A DNA stretch of 64,000 nt from Candidatus Heimdallarchaeota archaeon (GTDB lineage Archaea; Asgardarchaeota; Heimdallarchaeia; Heimdallarchaeales; Kariarchaeaceae), in the NCBI GenBank assembly GCA_015522385.1, contig WAMJ01000173.1:29472-93471 (forward strand). Direction: 5' to 3'. Of this stretch, positions 60,613-64,000 are shown in pieces; the first letter of the stretch is position 1, and each line of letters opens with the position of its first letter. The position numbers and the translations under genes were made by a program. Below the pieces are notes generated by a model, which did not search any database, was not told the DNA's origin, and was given only the letters and a program-made list of their open reading frames with translations.

Positions 60613-62850
60613 CTAGGGGGTCTCTCTCTGGATTCGGGATGACAACCACGCCACCTGTCCTGCACTGATCCCACCATCTCCCGGTGGGACATGCCGGTGC
60701 CTTATGAACTCCATTCCTGCCTTTTCAACTAGTGATCCGAGCAGTCTGTCTATCCTGTAGTTATAGGCCACCCCTCCCGTGAAGCCCACCCTCGAGATTC
60801 CCTGCTCCTCTGCCTTGCCGATTGCCAACTCCGCCAAGCTCGTGGCAACCGCGTCGTGTGCAAATCGTGCACGTGCCCCCTTGCCCTGGATTGACAGAAC
60901 CTCCTCCATGATCCTTGGTGTGTCAACCAAATTGCCTGTGATAAAGGGACGTGTGGGTTCTATATTCCGTCGTCCGGCGGCTGCCTCCAGTCGGATTGCT
61001 GGCTCTCCCCTGTATGTCCTCTCACCAACCGCTCCGATAAGGAAGGACACGGCATCGAGAAAGCGAGCGACCGAGCTGGTGGTGATGCCCTCCCCGAACC
61101 TACGACAGAGGAAGCGGTACTCCGCCTCACCTTGGTTGAACGCACTGTAGTCGGCGTACACCGTCCACTCATCCTCCCTTTTGAGATGCTTGAGGTAGCT
61201 GAGAAGCATCCTTGCTGGGTACTTAGCGTTGGCGTCATTCCCGTGATAGGATATTGGTACTGCCGATCCGATTCGCTCAATCCCATCCTCGGAGGTAATG
61301 TAGAGCTCCGTCCCCCACGCATTGCCGTCATGTCCGTACCCAAACCCATCGACCGCCCACACAACAGATTCGCTCCCGAAGGCAAGGCCTCGGTCAAGCA
61401 GGAGCGAGTAGACGTGCGCCTCGTGGTGCTGTACCTCGTGGAGAACGGTGTCACTGAACTCCTCGACCAACCTCCTATTGAGGAAATCAGGGTGCAGGTC
61501 GACGACCAAGTGCTGTGGTCTGAACCCGTACAGATTTCGAAGGTGGGTGACCGCATCCCTGAGGAAGTCGAGGTTCTCGATGTTCCTCATGTTGCCGATG
61601 TGCTGTGTCACAGTCACCCATTCCCTACTAGAGAATGCACCAGTTACGACCTCGTTCGCTCCTAGAGCAAGGATGTCCGGGACGACTTCTGTGTGGTGCA
61701 GAGGTTGTGGAACGTACCCTCTTGCCCTCCGGATGAGTACGGAGTGATCTCCGAGTGATTTTAGGACAGAGTCATCCACTCTCTGCTCAATATACAGGTT
61801 GTGCATGAGGTAGAAGTCTGTACCGAAGACTGGTTCCACCTCCCTGATTGGCATTGGAAGTCCGGGCTCGTTTGCGGAGGTTAGGACGACGAGTTCGTGC
61901 ATCCCCTTCTTGAACAGCAAGTGCTGAGCAGCTGTGTAGGGCAGAACCAATCCCACGGTGTCAAGTCCCGGTGCGATAACGTCGAGCGGGAGGTTGGTCC
62001 CCTCTCTCACCGGTAATACGACAATGGGTCGCCTCGATGAATGGAGCATCTTCTTATCGTGATCGGTAAGCTTGCAGTACTTCTCCACGACCCCAAGGGA
62101 TCTCGCCATCAGGGCAAATGGCTTGTTGCTCTCCTGCCGCTTTCTCCTCCTCAGGTCCTCCACCGTGTCCCTGACGAGTGCACTGCATATCAGGTGCGAC
62201 CCGCTCTGTCCCTGCATGAAGAGTGTGTCCCCGTAGTTGATCCTCTCGACAAGGACCTTCCAGTCCAAGGGGACAGTACCCCCACGAGAGTCCCTTAGCT
62301 CGTAGGAAGGACCGCACATGCTACAGCAGGTTGTCTGGGCGTGGAACCTCCTATTGGACAGTGAAGTATACTCCTCACCGCACTCGGTGCACAGTGGGAA
62401 CTCTGCGAATGAGGTCTTCTCCCGGTCGTAGGGCAGCCCCCTGATCACGGCATAACGTGGTCCACAGTCCGTACAGGAGATGAAGGGGTAGTCCACCCTC
62501 CTGCCCACATCAAGATCCTGCCTACAACCATTGCACATAGATATATCGGGTGGCAGGGGGGAGAAGGTTGTGGATGATATGTCTGTACTCCTGAGGATGG
62601 TGAAGCCATCTGCCTCGTAATTTTGGATCGCCTCAACCTCGTGAGAGTAGATGGCTGATAGCTCGGGTTTCTCCCTCTCCATCCTGTGAATAAAAATATC
62701 GAGAAGATGCTGCTCCACGACAATCTCAACCCCTACACTTCCTAGATTCTTCACGTGACCTGTTGTTCCCAAGTCCTCCGCCAGACGTTTGATGAAGGGC
62801 CTGAACCCGACACTCTGCACAATTCCTGTCACCAGTATTCGGGAGTACAC
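60613..62850 (-). CDS. hypF: Carbamoyltransferase HypF
   Basis: 745 residues, full length, GTG start with a TATA-like AAATTATTATG about 27 bases upstream. Domains in order: acylphosphatase (GIVQSVGFRPFIKRLA, about 5-90), two Cys4 zinc fingers (CNGCRQDL to CTDCGPRY; CTECGEEY to CSMCGPSY), a YrdC-like domain (NKPFALMARSL, about 195-375) and the Kae1-like carbamoyl-transfer domain (VQHHEAHVYSLLLDRG, VWAVDGFGYGHDG and GFTGGVAYN). It converts carbamoyl phosphate to the thiocarbamate on HypE that becomes cyanide. Confidence 0.96.
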   Translation of the reverse strand: MYSRILVTGIVQSVGFRPFIKRLAEDLGTTGHVKNLGSVGVEIVVEQHLLDIFIHRMEREKPELSAIYSHEVEAIQNYEADGFTILRSTDISSTTFSPLPPDISMCNGCRQDLDVGRRVDYPFISCTDCGPRYAVIRGLPYDREKTSFAEFPLCTECGEEYTSLSNRRFHAQTTCCSMCGPSYELRDSRGGTVPLDWKVLVERINYGDTLFMQGQSGSHLICSALVRDTVEDLRRRKRQESNKPFALMARSLGVVEKYCKLTDHDKKMLHSSRRPIVVLPVREGTNLPLDVIAPGLDTVGLVLPYTAAQHLLFKKGMHELVVLTSANEPGLPMPIREVEPVFGTDFYLMHNLYIEQRVDDSVLKSLGDHSVLIRRARGYVPQPLHHTEVVPDILALGANEVVTGAFSSREWVTVTQHIGNMRNIENLDFLRDAVTHLRNLYGFRPQHLVVDLHPDFLNRRLVEEFSDTVLHEVQHHEAHVYSLLLDRGLAFGSESVVWAVDGFGYGHDGNAWGTELYITSEDGIERIGSAVPISYHGNDANAKYPARMLLSYLKHLKREDEWTVYADYSAFNQGEAEYRFLCRRFGEGITTSSVARFLDAVSFLIGAVGERTYRGEPAIRLEAAAGRRNIEPTRPFITGNLVDTPRIMEEVLSIQGKGARARFAHDAVATSLAELAIGKAEEQGISRVGFTGGVAYNYRIDRLLGSLVEKAGMEFIRHRHVPPGDGGISAGQVAWLSSRIQRETP

Positions 62851-63534
62851 AACATGGTTTTACAGGTATCACATAATAATTTTGGACCATGCATCCGGAA
62901 GTGTGCACTACTAAGTGATAGAAAGTTTTCTAGGGGCTCTTGAAACTCTGAGTTCAGTACTTCCTATCACCGGAGGCAATTCAACGCAGGATGGAGAACT
63001 ATATTATCCCCTACAATTATAGAAAAATCAAATCTATAGGGTACTGGTGAACTGTGGCCACATAACGTCGGCGGATTAATACCCTATACAGAATAAAAGT
63101 GTTCTAGAAGAACCATCACTTTGTCATGACCCATCTCCCTACTTCTCTAACTCCTATAAATAGAGAATCTCTTACTCATGCAAGGAAAATATTTGTATTA
63201 CACTACCGTACATTTCGATATACTGAGAGGGCAAAGGACAGCCAGCCAGACCCGCGTTTTTCATCTTTCTAAATGTGACGAAAATTTTTTTGTGTTTATA
63301 ATGCCTCCATGTAGTTTTCACCAGTGAAATGGTAATCACTGACCTGCTGGCCACATTTTTGGAGACTACAACTGCCACAATAATTTTCTCTGAATAACCA
63401 GTTAACTTTACCCAATTTTCTGGATTCATCAAATTAACTCAGGGAATGTCTAGAATAATTAAACCTCATTTGCAACTCTGTAAATGTCATCTTTTCAAAC
63501 AAGTATTTTTAAGCCTTGGTGAGGGGTAAAGAGT
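62851..63534 (+). other. Intergenic region with structured element
   Basis: About 680 bases between hypF and the last two genes. It contains an inverted repeat, TATAGGGTA (63035-63043) and TACCCTATA (63080-63088), with a nested palindrome TGTGGCCACA (63054-63063) in the loop. A minus-strand frame of 85 codons (63172-63429) is AT-rich and unconvincing. No RNA gene recognised. Confidence 0.45.
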
Positions 63535-63807
63535 ATGGTTCTAGTAAGCGAATTAATCGCGATAGGGAACATTGGAGTGGCAGCTATCATTTTTTTCATG
63601 TTCTTCAGGGTTCTCCCCGACCTGCGGGGGAGCAGATTGCTGTATCCTGGAATTCTCCTCGCCCTCGGTGGTCTCATGTTTGTGTTTCACGCGCTCTCCG
63701 AGGTCTTCGGTCTTGGTGAGAATGTCTACGCAATTACCGCATCTGTTGTCTCATTTCTCCTCTTAGGGGCGATATATCTCATCAACAGAGGCACGGAGGT
63801 GATATAA
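63535..63807 (+). CDS. Small three-helix membrane protein
   Basis: 90 residues: hydrophobic segments about 6-25, 36-54 and 67-84, with a His-Ala-Leu-Ser-Glu turn (FHALSEVFG) between helices 2 and 3. Its stop overlaps the next start (ATAATG). No family recognised; the neighbour also has a His-rich turn (LHHILE), so the pair may be related. Confidence 0.7.
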   Translation: MVLVSELIAIGNIGVAAIIFFMFFRVLPDLRGSRLLYPGILLALGGLMFVFHALSEVFGLGENVYAITASVVSFLLLGAIYLINRGTEVI

Positions 63808-64000
63808 TGGCTGAGGTACTCGCAACTACCGTCTTCATCGCTACCTTCGTGCTCGATGTCCTGATCCTTCTACTCGCAGTGAAGTATGCTAGAAAGGAAG
63901 GGACAAGCGGTCTGCTTAACAGGTCAATCCTCTTCACAGGACTCTCCGCGGTGGCCCTCGGTCTTCACCATATCCTCGAGATCTACCACGAGCTCGTGCC
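63807..64000 (+). CDS. Small membrane protein, 3' end cut by window
   Basis: At least 64 residues. GGAGGTGAT at 63795-63803 is a near-perfect ribosome-binding site before the ATG at 63807. The N-terminal helix (ATTVFIATFVLDVLILLLAV) and a second one ending in ALGLHHILEIYHELV are seen. It resembles its upstream neighbour in layout. Function unknown; the frame runs off the window edge. Confidence 0.7.
   Translation, partial: MAEVLATTVFIATFVLDVLILLLAVKYARKEGTSGLLNRSILFTGLSAVALGLHHILEIYHELV

Noticed and set aside
63172..63429. 85-codon minus-strand frame upstream of the last genes
   Set aside because: AT-rich, no motif, and the possible TATA element is weak. Not reported as a gene.
1..64000. 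Insertion sequences, integrases or prophage genes
   Set aside because: No transposase, integrase or phage structural gene is seen in any frame, and no terminal inverted repeats of mobile elements were noticed.

Overview
The window looks archaeal. Many genes have a TATA-like element about 25 bases before an ATG, GTG or TTG start (leaderless arrangement), there is an archaeal/eukaryal-type ribosomal protein uS12, and the electron-transfer modules (HdrA, KorDABC, a group 4 [NiFe] hydrogenase) are typical of anaerobic archaea. A UbiE/MenG quinone methyltransferase and PadR/HAAS pairs would fit an Asgard lineage (Heimdall- or Thorarchaeia-like), but placement from this sequence alone is a guess.

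Layout. 1-3.1 kb: an ABC-2-like exporter (ATPase cut by the window edge, plus two large membrane partners). 3.1-8.6 kb, minus strand: a dolichol/phytol kinase-like lipid kinase, a PD-(D/E)XK-like protein with a nonapeptide repeat tail, and three unrecognised membrane proteins, one with an ECF-S-like N-terminus joined to Ig-like domains. 8.7-17.9 kb, minus strand: a tightly overlapping eight-gene operon korD-korA-korB-korC-hdrA-hdrD-etfA-etfB, which ties 2-oxoacid oxidation, a double HdrA with a C-terminal MvhD-like domain, a modified HdrD/CCG protein and a bifurcation-type ETF into one unit. 18.6-22.3 kb: ubiE, small membrane and zinc-ribbon proteins, and an amidase. 22.4-28.1 kb, minus strand: a complete branched-chain amino-acid/amide-type ABC importer (livH-livM-livG-livF, then livK with its own promoter). 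28.3-37.9 kb: a GH114-like hydrolase, an AhpD-like protein, the TldD/TldE protease pair, a transglutaminase-like protein, an MFS carrier, and a CDP-alcohol phosphatidyltransferase with neighbours. 38.1-43.6 kb: two PadR-regulator/membrane-protein modules around an MFS carrier and a 3-hydroxyisobutyrate dehydrogenase-like enzyme. 43.7-49.3 kb: a GNAT enzyme, a PH-domain-like protein, uS12, a membrane protein, and a secreted Met/His/Asp-rich protein followed by a membrane-anchored winged-helix regulator.

49.4-62.9 kb is a hydrogenase region. hypC, a HycI-type protease and an 11-gene complex I-like group 4 [NiFe] hydrogenase (NuoA, B, C, D, H, I, split J, K, L and M homologues) are followed by hypD and hypA, with hypF and hypE convergent on the other strand. 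The large subunit keeps all four nickel-binding cysteines and a 32-residue C-terminal tail that the protease would remove. No hypB is seen. The window ends in two small membrane proteins.

How the parts could work together (inference): the Kor complex reduces ferredoxin, the Hdr/Etf module exchanges electrons between ferredoxin, a disulfide or other two-electron carrier and the ETF pool, and the membrane hydrogenase disposes of or recovers low-potential electrons while pumping ions. Imported amino acids (Liv) and peptide or amide breakdown (amidase, TldDE) could feed the 2-oxoacid branch.
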